Part shown: in pieces, positions 34,741 to 45,358 of the stretch
How the letters are laid out: each line of letters opens with the position of its first letter
Position numbering within the stretch: the stretch's first letter is position 1
Assembly: GCF_937127095.1 (NCBI RefSeq)
Contig: NZ_CAKZLP010000019.1
Coordinates: forward strand, 1 to 64,000
Length of the DNA: 64,000 nt
Origin: an uncultured Amphritea sp.
Lineage (GTDB): Bacteria > Pseudomonadota > Gammaproteobacteria > Pseudomonadales > Balneatricaceae
Direction: 5' to 3'
The notes under the pieces: generated by a model
Told to the model about the DNA's origin: nothing
Database searches by the model: none
The model's input: the letters and a program-made list of their open reading frames with translations, nothing else
Program-made: the position numbers and the translations under genes

Positions 34741-37700
34741 ATGTTTCAGATCTATCATTCCAATAAGCTTGATCTGCAAAAAGATCTGTTAGTACAGCTG
34801 ATAAGTAACCATCCTCTGACCGATCCCTTCCAGCCGGAAACCATTCTGGTGCAAAGCCCCGGCATGGCCCAATGGCTGAAGCTGGAGCTGGCTGAAAAGC
34901 TACAGATCGCCGCGAATATGGATTTCCCCCTACCAGCCAGTTTTCTCTGGAGCAGCTTTACTACCGTGCTTAAAGATGTACCCATGCGGTCCGCTTTTAA
35001 CAAAGAAGCGCTGACCTGGGGGTTGATGGAACTGTTACCTCAGCAGTTGAGCATGGCTGAGTTTGCCCCGTTGCAACGCTATCTTGAACAGGATGAAGGG
35101 CAATACAAGCTGTATCAACTGTGCGGTAAAATCGCAGATATCTTTGACCAGTATCTGGTATACCGGCCTGACTGGATTGCCAGTTGGGAAAACGGCGATG
35201 ATCTGCCCGATATCACCCGCACACAGCCCTGGCAACCAATTCTCTGGCGCACCCTGCAACAGCATATTCTCGGCTTGGGGCTGTCTCACTGGCACCGGGG
35301 CAATATGTTCAACGGTTTCGTCGATGCCCTGAACGCCGGTCAGTTTGATCTCTCGCAGCTTCCTGCGCGGCTATTTGTTTTTGGTATCTCTGCATTGCCG
35401 CAAAACTTTGTTGAAGCCCTGCAGGCGCTTGGGCAGCGCATTGATGTTCACCTGATGGTGTGCAATCCCTGTCAGTATTATTGGGGTGATATTGTCGACC
35501 CCAAATACCTTGCCCGGCTTAATCAGCGCTGGTTATCCAAGCCCGGTATGAGTATTGATACGCTGTCAGAACAGTATCATAGCCACGGTAATCCTATTCT
35601 GTCGTCGATGGGTAAGCTGGGCCGGGATTACCTGCATCAGATACAGGATCTGGCGGCCCCGGAGATCGAGCTGTTTGAGGATTGCGGCCGGGCATCGCTG
35701 TTGCAATCGGTGCAGCAGGATATTCTCGAGCTTGAGGACCGCTCCGCTGATGGGGTGCTGGAACAGAGCCAGAAGCGAATCTTACCCGCCGCAGACCGCT
35801 CGCTGCAGCTGCACAGCGCTCACAGCCCGCTGCGTGAGGTTGAGGTGCTTTATGATCAGCTGCTGGCGATGCTGGATGAACAGCCGGATCTCTCTCCCCG
35901 GGATATCATCATTATGATGCCGGACGTGGCTGCCTACGCTCCCTACATTGAAGCGGTGTTTGGTAACGCGCCGTTTGAACGTTTCATTCCATTTTCAATC
36001 TCTGACCGGACACTGCAGCAGGAGAGCCCGTTGTTGCTGAGCTTTCTGCGCCTGTTGGGCTTGCCTGAAAGCCGGGTAACGGTATCCGAGGTGCTGGAAA
36101 TTCTTGAAGTGCCTGCGGTGCTGCGGCAGTTCAATCTTGACGGTGACCGTTTTGAACGCATCTGCCGCTGGATTGATGCCTGTCAGATCCGCTGGGGCAT
36201 TGATGCTGAACAGCGCGTGAAACAGGGCCTGCCAGGGTTTGAACAGAACAGCTGGCGGTTTGGTTTGCGGCGGATGCTGGCGGGATTTGCTATGGGACAG
36301 AGCGAATCGCTGTGGCATGGCATCGACCCTTACGCTGAAATCGAGGGGCTGGAAGCTGAAGATCTGGGGCAACTGGCAGAGTTTATTGAACTGCTGGAAT
36401 TCTGTTGTGAACGATTACAGCAGGATAAGCCGGTCACCGAGTGGTTTGAGGTGATCAACGACATCCTGCAGCGTGCCTACCAGCCGGATGAGCAGGATGA
36501 GATTCTGCTCAGTCAGGTGCGCGAGGTATTAGAAAAGCTACAGCAACAACTCAGTGACAGCTGCTATCAGCAACCGCTCAGCTGGGCAATTATTCGTGAC
36601 TATCTGACCGCTGAACTGGGCAACAGCCGCGCCAGCCAGCGCTTTATGATCGGTGCCGTTAACTTCTGTACCCTGATGCCGATGCGGTCTATCCCATTCA
36701 AGGTGGTCTGTCTGTTAGGGATGAATGATGGTGTCTATCCACGGGCGATAGCGCCAATGGGCTTTGACCTGATGGCGGAACATCCGCAACGGGGTGACCG
36801 TTCCCGTCGTGATGATGACCGCTATCTGTTTCTTGAAGCGCTGCTGTCTGCCAGGCAGACCCTCTATATCAGCTATATCGGTCGCAGCGTGCAGGACAAC
36901 AGCCCTAAAGTGCCCTCGGTGCTGGTGAGCGAACTGCTTGAATACTGCCAGCAGAACTACTCTTTAGAGAACCCATCAGACAGCAGTGCTGATGCCGGTG
37001 ATCTGAAGCAACAGCTGCTCACCCAGCACCCGCTTCAGCCCTTTAATGAACGTTATTTTTCCTCAGGCTCGCCACTGTTTAGTTATGCCGAAGAGTGGTT
37101 GCCGCTGCTACATCGCGAGGGCGACCCGGAACAGAGTTTTATGGTTCGACCGTTAGATGCTGAAGAGTTAACCGAGCTGGAACTCACTGAACTGCTGGCC
37201 TTCGCCCGCAATCCGGTGAAACATTTTTTCCAGCGGCGACTGAAGGTCTACTTCAATTTCACTGCGGTTGAGTTGCAGGATGAAGAGCCGTTCCAGATTG
37301 ATGGTCTGAGTGCCTATCAATTGAAACAGCAGCTTCTCGATGCGGCGCTCAGCGAACAGCAGGAGAGCTTTTTTGAGCGCATTGTTGCCTCAGGACTCTT
37401 GCCGGTGGGTATTGCCGCTGAGTTACAAACCCGCAAATTGCGGCATGACTGTCAGGAGATGGCGGATAAGATCCGTCCGCATATTGATCAGCCTGGGCGT
37501 ATTGAGTGTCAACTGAATATCGCCGGGATAATGTTGAGCGGTTGGCTCACCGGGCTGCACTCAAGTGGCCTGGTACGCTACCGGGCCGCCAATGCCAAGG
37601 GGCGGGACATCGTGCAGTTATGGCTGGAGCATCTGGTGCTCTGCGCCAGTGGCTATCCGCTGCAATCCTCTTTTTTTGGACTCAACGGCCGACATTGGTT

Positions 37701-38040
37701 TGATCCGTTAGAGCAGGGGCGGGCGCTGGATTATCTGCAGGAGTGGCTCAACGCCTACCGACAGGGGATGCGTGAGCCCTTGCCGCTACCGGCGGACACC
37801 GCCTGGATACTGGAATCGAAGACCCTGGACAAAGGTGAAGAGAGAGCGCTGCAAGAGGCACAGAAGTGCTTTAACCTCGATGCCTATACCCAGATGGGCG
37901 AATCCCGTGATCTCTATATTAACCGGGTCTATCCCGATTATAACGCGCTGGGGCCGCGATTCGTGGCGCTCGCAGAGTTGCTTTACCGGCCACAGGCCGA
38001 GGCGTTACAGCAGGGTGACGGGGAGAGTGAAGATGAGTGA
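34741..38040 (+). CDS. recC: RecBCD subunit RecC
   Basis: This encodes 1099 residues, close to the family length. RecC recognises Chi and splits the DNA strands within RecBCD; its helicase-like and nuclease-like domains are inactive. Features include the N-terminal FQIYHSNKLDLQKDLL segment and LVQSPGMAQWLKLELAE. The last codons overlap recB by eight bases, so the three subunits are probably made in step. Confidence 0.96.
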   Translation: MFQIYHSNKLDLQKDLLVQLISNHPLTDPFQPETILVQSPGMAQWLKLELAEKLQIAANMDFPLPASFLWSSFTTVLKDVPMRSAFNKEALTWGLMELLPQQLSMAEFAPLQRYLEQDEGQYKLYQLCGKIADIFDQYLVYRPDWIASWENGDDLPDITRTQPWQPILWRTLQQHILGLGLSHWHRGNMFNGFVDALNAGQFDLSQLPARLFVFGISALPQNFVEALQALGQRIDVHLMVCNPCQYYWGDIVDPKYLARLNQRWLSKPGMSIDTLSEQYHSHGNPILSSMGKLGRDYLHQIQDLAAPEIELFEDCGRASLLQSVQQDILELEDRSADGVLEQSQKRILPAADRSLQLHSAHSPLREVEVLYDQLLAMLDEQPDLSPRDIIIMMPDVAAYAPYIEAVFGNAPFERFIPFSISDRTLQQESPLLLSFLRLLGLPESRVTVSEVLEILEVPAVLRQFNLDGDRFERICRWIDACQIRWGIDAEQRVKQGLPGFEQNSWRFGLRRMLAGFAMGQSESLWHGIDPYAEIEGLEAEDLGQLAEFIELLEFCCERLQQDKPVTEWFEVINDILQRAYQPDEQDEILLSQVREVLEKLQQQLSDSCYQQPLSWAIIRDYLTAELGNSRASQRFMIGAVNFCTLMPMRSIPFKVVCLLGMNDGVYPRAIAPMGFDLMAEHPQRGDRSRRDDDRYLFLEALLSARQTLYISYIGRSVQDNSPKVPSVLVSELLEYCQQNYSLENPSDSSADAGDLKQQLLTQHPLQPFNERYFSSGSPLFSYAEEWLPLLHREGDPEQSFMVRPLDAEELTELELTELLAFARNPVKHFFQRRLKVYFNFTAVELQDEEPFQIDGLSAYQLKQQLLDAALSEQQESFFERIVASGLLPVGIAAELQTRKLRHDCQEMADKIRPHIDQPGRIECQLNIAGIMLSGWLTGLHSSGLVRYRAANAKGRDIVQLWLEHLVLCASGYPLQSSFFGLNGRHWFDPLEQGRALDYLQEWLNAYRQGMREPLPLPADTAWILESKTLDKGEERALQEAQKCFNLDAYTQMGESRDLYINRVYPDYNALGPRFVALAELLYRPQAEALQQGDGESEDE

Positions 38041-41000
38041 AGTGCAGATTCTCGACCCGCTGCTTTTTCCACTATCGGGCCGCCGCCTGATCGAAGCCAG
38101 TGCCGGTACTGGTAAAACTTACACCATCACAGCGCTCTATCTGCGCCTGTTGCTCGGGCCTGATGGGCTTGAGTCAGCGTTGCGGGTTGATCAGATTCTG
38201 GTGGTGACTTTTACCGAAGCGGCCACCGAAGAGTTACGCGACCGGATTCGCAGCCGCATTCAGGACGCCTATCTGGTGTTCCGCGGGGCAGCGAGCAGCG
38301 ATCCTTTTTTGCAGCAGTTACGCGATCAGCAGGATGACCTGCAACGTTCTGCCCGGCTACTTGAGTATGCTGGCCGGCAGATGGATGAAGCGGCCATTTT
38401 CACCATTCACGGTTTCTGCCAGCGGATGCTGCGTCAGCATGCGTTTGAAAGTGGCAGCCTGTTTGAAACTGAACTGATCACCGACACCGGTCCGTTACTG
38501 CGACAGGCGCTGCTGGATTGCTGGCGCGAGCTTATCTATCCGGCAGACAACGATCTGAGTGAAGCGATTCAGCAACTCTGGCCCGGCCCGGATAAACTGC
38601 AGTCTGAGCTACGACCACTGTTGGGAAAACCCGCTCTGCAACTGATTCCCCAGCTTGATACCGATAACCTGCAACAGCAGTGGCAGGAGAGTCAGGCCTG
38701 GCTGAGGGGTTTCCGGCAGCAGTGGCTTGATCACCTGGAACAGGCAGATGTCGATCTTGCTGAGCTGATTCAGGCCTCCGGGGTGAATAAAAACAGCTAT
38801 CGCAAGACCTCTGTGCCCAACTGGCTGGCAGAGATCTATGCCTATGCCCGGGGTGAGCGCCGCACACTCCCTGAAACTGAGATCGCTAAGTTCTGTCCGG
38901 CACTGTTGGTAGAAAAAACGCCGGCCGGGAAACAGGTGCCGGAACACCCCTTATTTAATCTGTGTGAAGCATTTTTCGAGCACCGGCTGCCCCTGCGGGA
39001 GCTACTGCTGACCACTATTCGTCAGCAGGTTGAGCAGCGCTTTAACAAACTGAAGCAGGATTACCGGCTGCTGTCATTTGACGATCTTCTCAGTCAGCTG
39101 GACGCGGCGCTGCAACAGGATGGCAGTGGTTTGCTGGCTGAGGCGATTGGACGGCAGTTTCCGGTGGCGATGATCGATGAGTTTCAGGATACCGACCTGC
39201 TGCAGTACCGCATCTTCAGCACCCTCTATCCCGATAGTCCCGAGAGGGGCCTGTTTATGATCGGTGATCCGAAACAGGCGATCTATGGCTTTCGCGGAGC
39301 TGATATATTCACCTATATTAAAGCCCGTCGGGAGGTTACCGATCACTATACCCTGGAGGTCAACTGGCGCTCATCGAAAACGATGATAAGCGCGGTGAAT
39401 GAGTTGTTTGCTAACAGTAGTTCACCCTTTATCTATAACGACGATATCCCCTTTCTGCCGGTAAAAGAGGCGGGCAAAGCGGATAAAACCCCCTTTACGC
39501 TCTATGGCAAAGCACCGGCTGCGCTGCAGTTCTGGTATTCCGGGGAGGATTTTGTCTCCCGGCAGGACTATCTGCAGCAGATGGCTGCCGCCTGTGCCTG
39601 TGATATTGACAGCAAATTACGGGCGGCCGCTGAAGGTCAGGCGCTGATTGGCGAACAGGTGCTGCAGGCAAATGATATCGCTATTCTGGTGCGCAACCGG
39701 GGGGAGGCGGCTGCAGTGATGGAGGCGCTGTCTGACAGAGGCATTCACAGTGTGTATCTGAGTGGACGTGACAGTGTCTTCAGCAGTCGCGAGGCGTTTG
39801 ATCTGTTGCTGCTGCTGCAGGCGGTGGCAGAACCGCAGGATGAGAGTCGTCTGAGAGCCGCGCTGGCGACCTCGCTGCTTAACTATCCGGCCAGCTGGCT
39901 GGATCAGCTAAGCACCGATGAGCAGTTATGGGAGACCCTGGTCGCAGAGTTCAGCGATTACCGCGAAAAATGGTTGCAGCTGGGTGTGCTACCGATGCTG
40001 CGTCGCCTGATGCGCAGCCGTAAACTGGCTGAAACCCTGCAGCAACAACCTCAGGGGGAGCGCAGGCTTACCGATCTGCTGCATCTGGGTGAGATTCTGC
40101 AGCGTGCCAGCACCGAGCAGGAGGGCATCTCCGCGTTGCTTCGCTGGTACGGCGACCAACTGATGAATCCCAACGGCGAGAGCGATGAACAACGTTTACG
40201 TCTGGAAAGTGATTCAGGGCTGGTGACCGTGATTACGGTTCACAAAAGTAAGGGATTGGAATATCCGCTGGTGTTCCTGCCGTTTGCCTGCACTTTCGTC
40301 AAAGCCCGCGAGCCGCTTTTCCATGATGAGAATGATCGTCTCTGTTTCCATCTGGACCGCAAAGACCCGGATAGCCTGGCACAGGCCGAAAGGGAACGCC
40401 TGGCGGAAGATCTGCGACTGCTCTATGTGGCGCTGACCCGCTCGGTGTACGGCTGCTATATCGGCCTGGCGAGTATTGCCGATGGTCAGTCGCGTAAAAG
40501 TGGTTTACAGCGCACGGCACTGGGTTACCTGCTGCTCAATGGCGCAGACAGTGATGCCGATCTGCAGGCACAGCTGGATAAACTCTGCTCTGGCAAGACG
40601 ATGCGTTTATCGCCTCCGCCGACGACTGATCAGCAACGTGGTCTGTTTGACCTGCCTGAGGCGGCTGCGCCGGTGTGTGTGGCGCGAAAATTTCAACGTC
40701 GGCTGCGGCGTGACTGGCGGATCTCCAGCTACTCTGCACTGGTCAGCCATCACAGCAGTGCACCTGCGTTGCCGGGGCTGGATCTGGAAGTGATCGATGA
40801 GAAAAACCAGCCTGAAACGGAGTTACTCGAAAGCACCGATGATATTTTCAGCTTTCCCAAAGGCGCACAGGCGGGCACCTTTCTGCATGAGCTGTTTGAG
40901 GTGATCGATTTTACCGATCATCGTACCGGTCTGGTTGAACTGTTAGAGCAGAAATGCCAGATCGCTGGCTATGAAACCCGCTGGATACCGGTACTGCAAC

Positions 41001-41575
41001 AGTTGCTGGATGATGTGTTGTTTACCCCGTTGGGGGTGCCGGATGATACGGCGGATTACTTGCCACCGCGTCTGGCGGATATTGGCACGCGGCATCGGCT
41101 GGTGGAGATGGAGTTTATGCTGCCATCCAACGGGCTGGATGCCTCACGGCTGAATCAGATTATCCGCCAGTATGACCCACTGTCACAGCAGGCCGGAGCG
41201 CTCGAGTTTGATACCCTCAAAGGGATGCTGAAGGGATTTATCGATCTGGTGTTTGAATACCGGGGGCGCTATTACATTCTTGATTACAAATCGAACCATC
41301 TGGGCAATCAACCCGAACTGTATAGCGGCACTGCACTGGATAACGCCATGATAGAACATCGATATGATCTGCAGTACCAGTTGTATACTCTGGCGTTGCA
41401 CCGGCTGCTGCAGAGCCGCTTACCCGATTATCGCTATGAAGATCACTTTGGCGGGGTGTTCTATCTGTTTTTGCGGGGGATGCGAGCGGGTTCGCCGGAC
41501 AGCGGCGTATTCCATTGCCGACCCTCGATTGAGTTAGTCGAGCAGTTGGATCGCCTGTTCAGGGAGGGGCAGTAA
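38033..41575 (+). CDS. recB: RecBCD subunit RecB
   Basis: This encodes 1180 residues from the ATG at 38033, which overlaps the recC stop; a longer frame upstream lies inside recC. It is the 3'-5' helicase and the nuclease. The Walker A ASAGTGKT is at 22-29, the Walker B region IDEFQDTD and the VHKSKGLEYPLVF motif follow, and the C-terminal nuclease has LDYKSNHLG, whose Asp and Lys are catalytic. It acts on double-strand breaks with RecC and RecD. Confidence 0.97.
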   Translation: MSEVQILDPLLFPLSGRRLIEASAGTGKTYTITALYLRLLLGPDGLESALRVDQILVVTFTEAATEELRDRIRSRIQDAYLVFRGAASSDPFLQQLRDQQDDLQRSARLLEYAGRQMDEAAIFTIHGFCQRMLRQHAFESGSLFETELITDTGPLLRQALLDCWRELIYPADNDLSEAIQQLWPGPDKLQSELRPLLGKPALQLIPQLDTDNLQQQWQESQAWLRGFRQQWLDHLEQADVDLAELIQASGVNKNSYRKTSVPNWLAEIYAYARGERRTLPETEIAKFCPALLVEKTPAGKQVPEHPLFNLCEAFFEHRLPLRELLLTTIRQQVEQRFNKLKQDYRLLSFDDLLSQLDAALQQDGSGLLAEAIGRQFPVAMIDEFQDTDLLQYRIFSTLYPDSPERGLFMIGDPKQAIYGFRGADIFTYIKARREVTDHYTLEVNWRSSKTMISAVNELFANSSSPFIYNDDIPFLPVKEAGKADKTPFTLYGKAPAALQFWYSGEDFVSRQDYLQQMAAACACDIDSKLRAAAEGQALIGEQVLQANDIAILVRNRGEAAAVMEALSDRGIHSVYLSGRDSVFSSREAFDLLLLLQAVAEPQDESRLRAALATSLLNYPASWLDQLSTDEQLWETLVAEFSDYREKWLQLGVLPMLRRLMRSRKLAETLQQQPQGERRLTDLLHLGEILQRASTEQEGISALLRWYGDQLMNPNGESDEQRLRLESDSGLVTVITVHKSKGLEYPLVFLPFACTFVKAREPLFHDENDRLCFHLDRKDPDSLAQAERERLAEDLRLLYVALTRSVYGCYIGLASIADGQSRKSGLQRTALGYLLLNGADSDADLQAQLDKLCSGKTMRLSPPPTTDQQRGLFDLPEAAAPVCVARKFQRRLRRDWRISSYSALVSHHSSAPALPGLDLEVIDEKNQPETELLESTDDIFSFPKGAQAGTFLHELFEVIDFTDHRTGLVELLEQKCQIAGYETRWIPVLQQLLDDVLFTPLGVPDDTADYLPPRLADIGTRHRLVEMEFMLPSNGLDASRLNQIIRQYDPLSQQAGALEFDTLKGMLKGFIDLVFEYRGRYYILDYKSNHLGNQPELYSGTALDNAMIEHRYDLQYQLYTLALHRLLQSRLPDYRYEDHFGGVFYLFLRGMRAGSPDSGVFHCRPSIELVEQLDRLFREGQ

Positions 41576-43476
41576 TGGAACTATTGCATCAGTTACGTCA
41601 GTTGCAGCTGATACGGCCGCTGGATCTGCAGTTTGCCCGCTTTATTCTCAGTGAAGAGCTGCGCGATCAAGCCGAGAGGCAGTTACAGAGTCAGACGGAT
41701 GACGGTGAGCTATTAGCACTGCTGGCCGCGCTGGTGAGTTGGCAGTTAGGCCGCGGAGAGGTCTGCCTGTCGCTGGCGGGTGTTGCTGCTCTGCTCGACA
41801 GCTGGCCGACAACACTGCGGGAGAGGGCAGAGCGACTGTTGCGGGCGATGTCTGAATCCCGGGTGCTGAGCTATGCCGTGATCTCCGATGGCTGTTGTGA
41901 AACCCCACTGGTCTGCAGTAATGGTCGACTTTATCTCTACCGCTATTGGTATTACGAAACCGAAGTGGCTAATATTATTTTGACCCTGACAGCCCCGGTT
42001 GACACGGACCGTGCCGCGATCCGTGCGGGTCTGAAGCGACTATTTAACGCTCCTGACCCCGGCGAAACGGACTGGCAGCAGGTGGCGGTGGCGGTGGCGC
42101 TTAGCCGCCGTTTCAGCGTGATCAGCGGGGGGCCGGGAACCGGTAAAACAACCACGGTTGCGCGCTTGCTGAGTCTCTATGCCGAGCAGTTTAGTGTGCG
42201 GATGCAGCGCGCCCCTGTGATTCGCCTGGCCGCGCCTACCGGTAAAGCCGCCGCCCGGCTGAGTGAGTCGTTGCAAAGTGCACAGCAGGCCCTGAATGCC
42301 AGTGATGCGGTGCGAGCCATGCTCCCCGATCAGGCGGTGACGTTGCACCGTCTGCTGGGGCCACGGCCGGACAGTAAAAACTTCCGGCATAACCGTAATA
42401 ACCCACTGCATCTTGATCTGCTGGTGGTTGATGAGGCCTCGATGATCGATCTGCCGATGATCTACCGGTTGCTGGATGCTCTGCCTGCTCATGCTCAGCT
42501 GGTGATGATCGGTGACCGGGATCAGTTGGCTTCGGTGGAGGCGGGCAGTGTGCTGGGCGATATCTGTGCCTGGCAGCAGCAGGAGGTCACCGGTGAACTC
42601 TGTTACAGCCAGGAGCAGTTAAATTACCTGCAAAATGTTTGCGATCTGCAGGATCCGCCATCTGCGCCCGGCAGTAATCCGGTTGCGGATGCGCTGGCGT
42701 TGCTACGAAAAAGTTACCGCTTTGATCAGCATAGCGGCATCGGTCAGCTGGCCCGGGCGGTTAATTGTGGTGACGGTGAGCAGGCGGCTCGTTTGTTGAG
42801 TGAGAACCTGGGTGATATCGGTTTTGTCCCGCTGTCAGAGAGTGGTTATCAACAGATGGTGACTGAGGTAGCCAACGGTTATGCAACCTATCTTCAATTA
42901 ATGCACAATGGTGGCGAGCCGAAGCAGTTGCTGCTGGCGTTTAATCAGCTCCAGCTGTTGGCGGTGGTGCGTCAGGGCGTTTACGGTGTTGAGGGGCTGA
43001 ATCTGGCGATAGAGGCGCAGTTACAGCGGCAAAAACTGATCACTGTTACCGGTGCATGGTATAGCGGTCGCCCGGTCATGATTACCCGCAATGACTACCA
43101 GTTGGGCCTCTATAACGGTGATATTGGCATTGCCGCTCCTGATGATAGGGGTAAGCTACGGGTCTGGTTTGAACTGTCGGATGGCGAGATCAAAGGCTTT
43201 CTTCCCGGACGACTGCCAGAGCACGAAACAGTCTACGCAATGACGGTGCATAAGAGTCAGGGGTCAGAGTTTGACCAGGTGGTGATGATACTGCCCGCGG
43301 AAGACAGTGCGTTACTCACCCGAGAGTTGATCTATACGGGCATCACCCGGGCGAAAACAAGGTTTGTGCTGCATGCGACAACCCATGCATTGATTAAAGG
43401 AAGTCAACGACGGACTGAAAGGGCCAGCGGTTTAAGCTGGCGTCTGTGGCAGTCTGCCGGGACTTGTCAGGGGTGA
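41575..43476 (+). CDS. recD: RecBCD subunit RecD
   Basis: This encodes 633 residues and starts at the ATG sharing one base with the recB stop (TAATG). It is the 5'-3' helicase motor of RecBCD. Walker A is GGPGTGKTTT, motif II is VDEASMID and the late VHKSQGSEFDQV is the coupling motif. ptrA, which joins this operon in enterics, is absent. Confidence 0.96.
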   Translation: MELLHQLRQLQLIRPLDLQFARFILSEELRDQAERQLQSQTDDGELLALLAALVSWQLGRGEVCLSLAGVAALLDSWPTTLRERAERLLRAMSESRVLSYAVISDGCCETPLVCSNGRLYLYRYWYYETEVANIILTLTAPVDTDRAAIRAGLKRLFNAPDPGETDWQQVAVAVALSRRFSVISGGPGTGKTTTVARLLSLYAEQFSVRMQRAPVIRLAAPTGKAAARLSESLQSAQQALNASDAVRAMLPDQAVTLHRLLGPRPDSKNFRHNRNNPLHLDLLVVDEASMIDLPMIYRLLDALPAHAQLVMIGDRDQLASVEAGSVLGDICAWQQQEVTGELCYSQEQLNYLQNVCDLQDPPSAPGSNPVADALALLRKSYRFDQHSGIGQLARAVNCGDGEQAARLLSENLGDIGFVPLSESGYQQMVTEVANGYATYLQLMHNGGEPKQLLLAFNQLQLLAVVRQGVYGVEGLNLAIEAQLQRQKLITVTGAWYSGRPVMITRNDYQLGLYNGDIGIAAPDDRGKLRVWFELSDGEIKGFLPGRLPEHETVYAMTVHKSQGSEFDQVVMILPAEDSALLTRELIYTGITRAKTRFVLHATTHALIKGSQRRTERASGLSWRLWQSAGTCQG

Positions 43477-43524
43477 ACTCGCGGGTTCTGTATTCGTCAG
43501 AACCAGAGAGTTCAGGAGAAAGGG

Positions 43525-43773
43525 TCAGGCGTTAGCTTCCTGAGCGTCTACAAAGGCTGCAAATTCAGTGAAACCGCCGATGTGTTCCTGGCCGTGGAAG
43601 ATCTGAGGAACGGTATCAACCGGTTTACCGACCGTTTTCTCCAGGTCCTCTTTGGTGATGCCTTTCTCGTGGATATCGATATACAGATGATCCAGGTTTT
43701 TCATTTCACATAGTTGTTTGGCGCGGGTACAAAAGCCGCAACCTTTGCGACCAAATATAGTAATTCGTTGCAT
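43525..43773 (-). CDS. grxA: glutaredoxin GrxA-type
   Basis: This encodes 82 residues. The dithiol active site CGFC (12-15) is followed by the GrxA-type KGITKEDL and GKPVDTVPQIF segments, with GGFTEF near the C-terminus. It reduces disulfides with glutathione, for example in ribonucleotide reductase. It is convergent with recD. Confidence 0.88.
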   Translation of the reverse strand: MQRITIFGRKGCGFCTRAKQLCEMKNLDHLYIDIHEKGITKEDLEKTVGKPVDTVPQIFHGQEHIGGFTEFAAFVDAQEANA

Positions 43774-43925
43774 ATATTGCTCTCCTTAAATCTGTTTGAA
43801 TGTATTGAAACAGTTTACCAAGTTCAGTGCCAATTGCCTTTTTTAATGTTTTAGATAGACAGAGGTTATCGTTGGAGTATTCTTGGTTTAAAATGATACA
43901 TACAAAGAGATGAACGGGTAACACT

Positions 43926-44408
43926 GTGCCAGAGAATATTCCGATCCACCGGCTGAGAGATATGCCGGTATTTGGTGGATTGCGTGAAGATATCGTCAAG
44001 TTGATACTTGAAGGTAGCCATTATGTTGAGCGTGAGGCAGGCGAACCGTTCTTTCTCGAGGGCGAACGGGGAGATTCTTCGTTTATCGTAGAGACGGGTA
44101 GTGCCGCCCTGTTTAAGGTGGGTGAGTCAGGCCATCAGCATCAGATACGCTCATTTTTGCCAGGCGAGTGTTTTGGTGCCATGGCTTTGCTGGGGGTTTA
44201 TCCCCGTAGCGGCATCGTCAAAGCGCTGGAACCCTGCAGAGCGGTGGAGATCAAAGCGGATCAGCTGTTTTCAGTCTATCAGGCTGATCCTGAACAGTAT
44301 GTGTTGATTTTCATGAACATGGCGCGTGATCTTAGCCGACGTCTCAGGGACACCGATGATCAGTTGGTAGTCTGTCTGGATGAACAACTGAAGATAACCC
44401 ATCGTTAA
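43926..44408 (+). CDS. cyclic nucleotide-binding domain protein, no HTH
   Basis: This encodes 160 residues with a GTG start. Residues about 10-135 form a CNB domain (PVFGGLREDIVKLILEGS, then FLPGECFGAMALLGVYPRSG, the phosphate-binding cassette with Arg). No DNA-binding helix-turn-helix follows, so this is not a complete Crp/Fnr regulator. It may sense a cyclic nucleotide and act on a partner. It is divergent from grxA. Confidence 0.8.
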   Translation: MPENIPIHRLRDMPVFGGLREDIVKLILEGSHYVEREAGEPFFLEGERGDSSFIVETGSAALFKVGESGHQHQIRSFLPGECFGAMALLGVYPRSGIVKALEPCRAVEIKADQLFSVYQADPEQYVLIFMNMARDLSRRLRDTDDQLVVCLDEQLKITHR

Positions 44409-44481
44409 GCTTAGTCGGGCTATATAGTGCGCTTTCCTGGTAGCCAGTTAAGCCGGTTGTGAAACAGGTTATAAATAAAAG

Positions 44482-44506
44482 GGGTGGCCTGATGCCACCC
44501 TTTTTT
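44482..44506. terminator. bidirectional terminator
   Basis: A GGGTGGC/GCCACCC stem with a five-base loop lies between the CNB gene and the leftward SH3 gene, with A-rich and T-rich flanks on either side. Confidence 0.85.
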
Positions 44507-44514
44507 GTTGTCTG

Positions 44515-45105
44515 TTACCAGGTATCGTGGCGTTTTCTGCGTTTAGGCAGGTAGGGTATCATTAGTCCCAGCATTAAACCGCCAAATGCGACTAAACCGC
44601 CATAGGTAAACCACTTCATCAGATTGCTTTCATCCATACCATTAATGGTGCGGTTGAGGCTGACAATTTCCTCTTCCAGGGCGGCGACTTTTCCTGCATT
44701 GCCCGCGTTCTGGCCTGTAAGGCTTTGGTTATGCTGCTTCAGGGCCGCGATCTCTTCAGCCTGGGTAGCCAGATTGGCTTCATTCTGCTTCAGCTGATCC
44801 TCCAGTTTAGGAAAACGATCGGCCATGCTGGTGCCCGAGGATATTTTATCCGCTGGCATCCAGCCCACTTTGCCGCTTGGCGTTTTAATCTGGATGAAGT
44901 CGCTTTTCTCATTACGGCTGAGAACCGTCACGGGCGTACCGCTGCGTATTCTGCCGGTAATCCGGTACTCTGTCCCCGGGCCTCCGTGGTAGAAGGTATA
45001 AACATCGTCACTGACATAATTAGCGGCCGAGGCCGGAGCAGAGATAGCAATTGCGAAAAGACCGGCGACTAAAGTTTTTTTCGGGAGTCGATTTAACAAA
45101 TTCAT
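44515..45105 (-). CDS. SH3-domain membrane protein (YgiM-like)
   Basis: This encodes 196 residues. A signal peptide (cut after SAPASA) is followed by a bacterial SH3 domain (about 28-90, GPGTEYRITGRIRSGTPVTV), a coiled coil (about 95-155) and one C-terminal membrane segment with a basic tail. The layout matches the TIGR04211/YgiM family. It probably sits in the inner membrane with the SH3 domain in the periplasm. The function is unknown. Confidence 0.88.
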   Translation of the reverse strand: MNLLNRLPKKTLVAGLFAIAISAPASAANYVSDDVYTFYHGGPGTEYRITGRIRSGTPVTVLSRNEKSDFIQIKTPSGKVGWMPADKISSGTSMADRFPKLEDQLKQNEANLATQAEEIAALKQHNQSLTGQNAGNAGKVAALEEEIVSLNRTINGMDESNLMKWFTYGGLVAFGGLMLGLMIPYLPKRRKRHDTW

Positions 45106-45358
45106 GTTGTTCCTGTTTGTATAGACGTTCAGCTTTCCCCCCCCTAAAACCGAAACCTGGTTTTCAGGTAAAGCTGGACAGGGTAGACCTGTAAGCGAAA
45201 GATAAGTTCAGCTAACTGTAGTAATAATTTCACATTATACAATCAAAGTGCTGAGCGTTAAGCCCTGTTTTTTTTAAGGAAATAATTTGTATAGGTGGTG
45301 ATATACTATGGCACGAATTAACCGGTTGCCATCAGGCCCGAATTGAGGAGTTAGTGAA
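45106..45358. other. intergenic region
   Basis: About 250 bases between two divergent genes. It probably holds two promoters; no clear operator or RNA was recognised. Confidence 0.4.

Noticed and set aside
37772..38032. Longer recB start inside recC
   Set aside because: This upstream part is a different frame of recC; the ATG at 38033 matches the family start and overlaps the recC stop.
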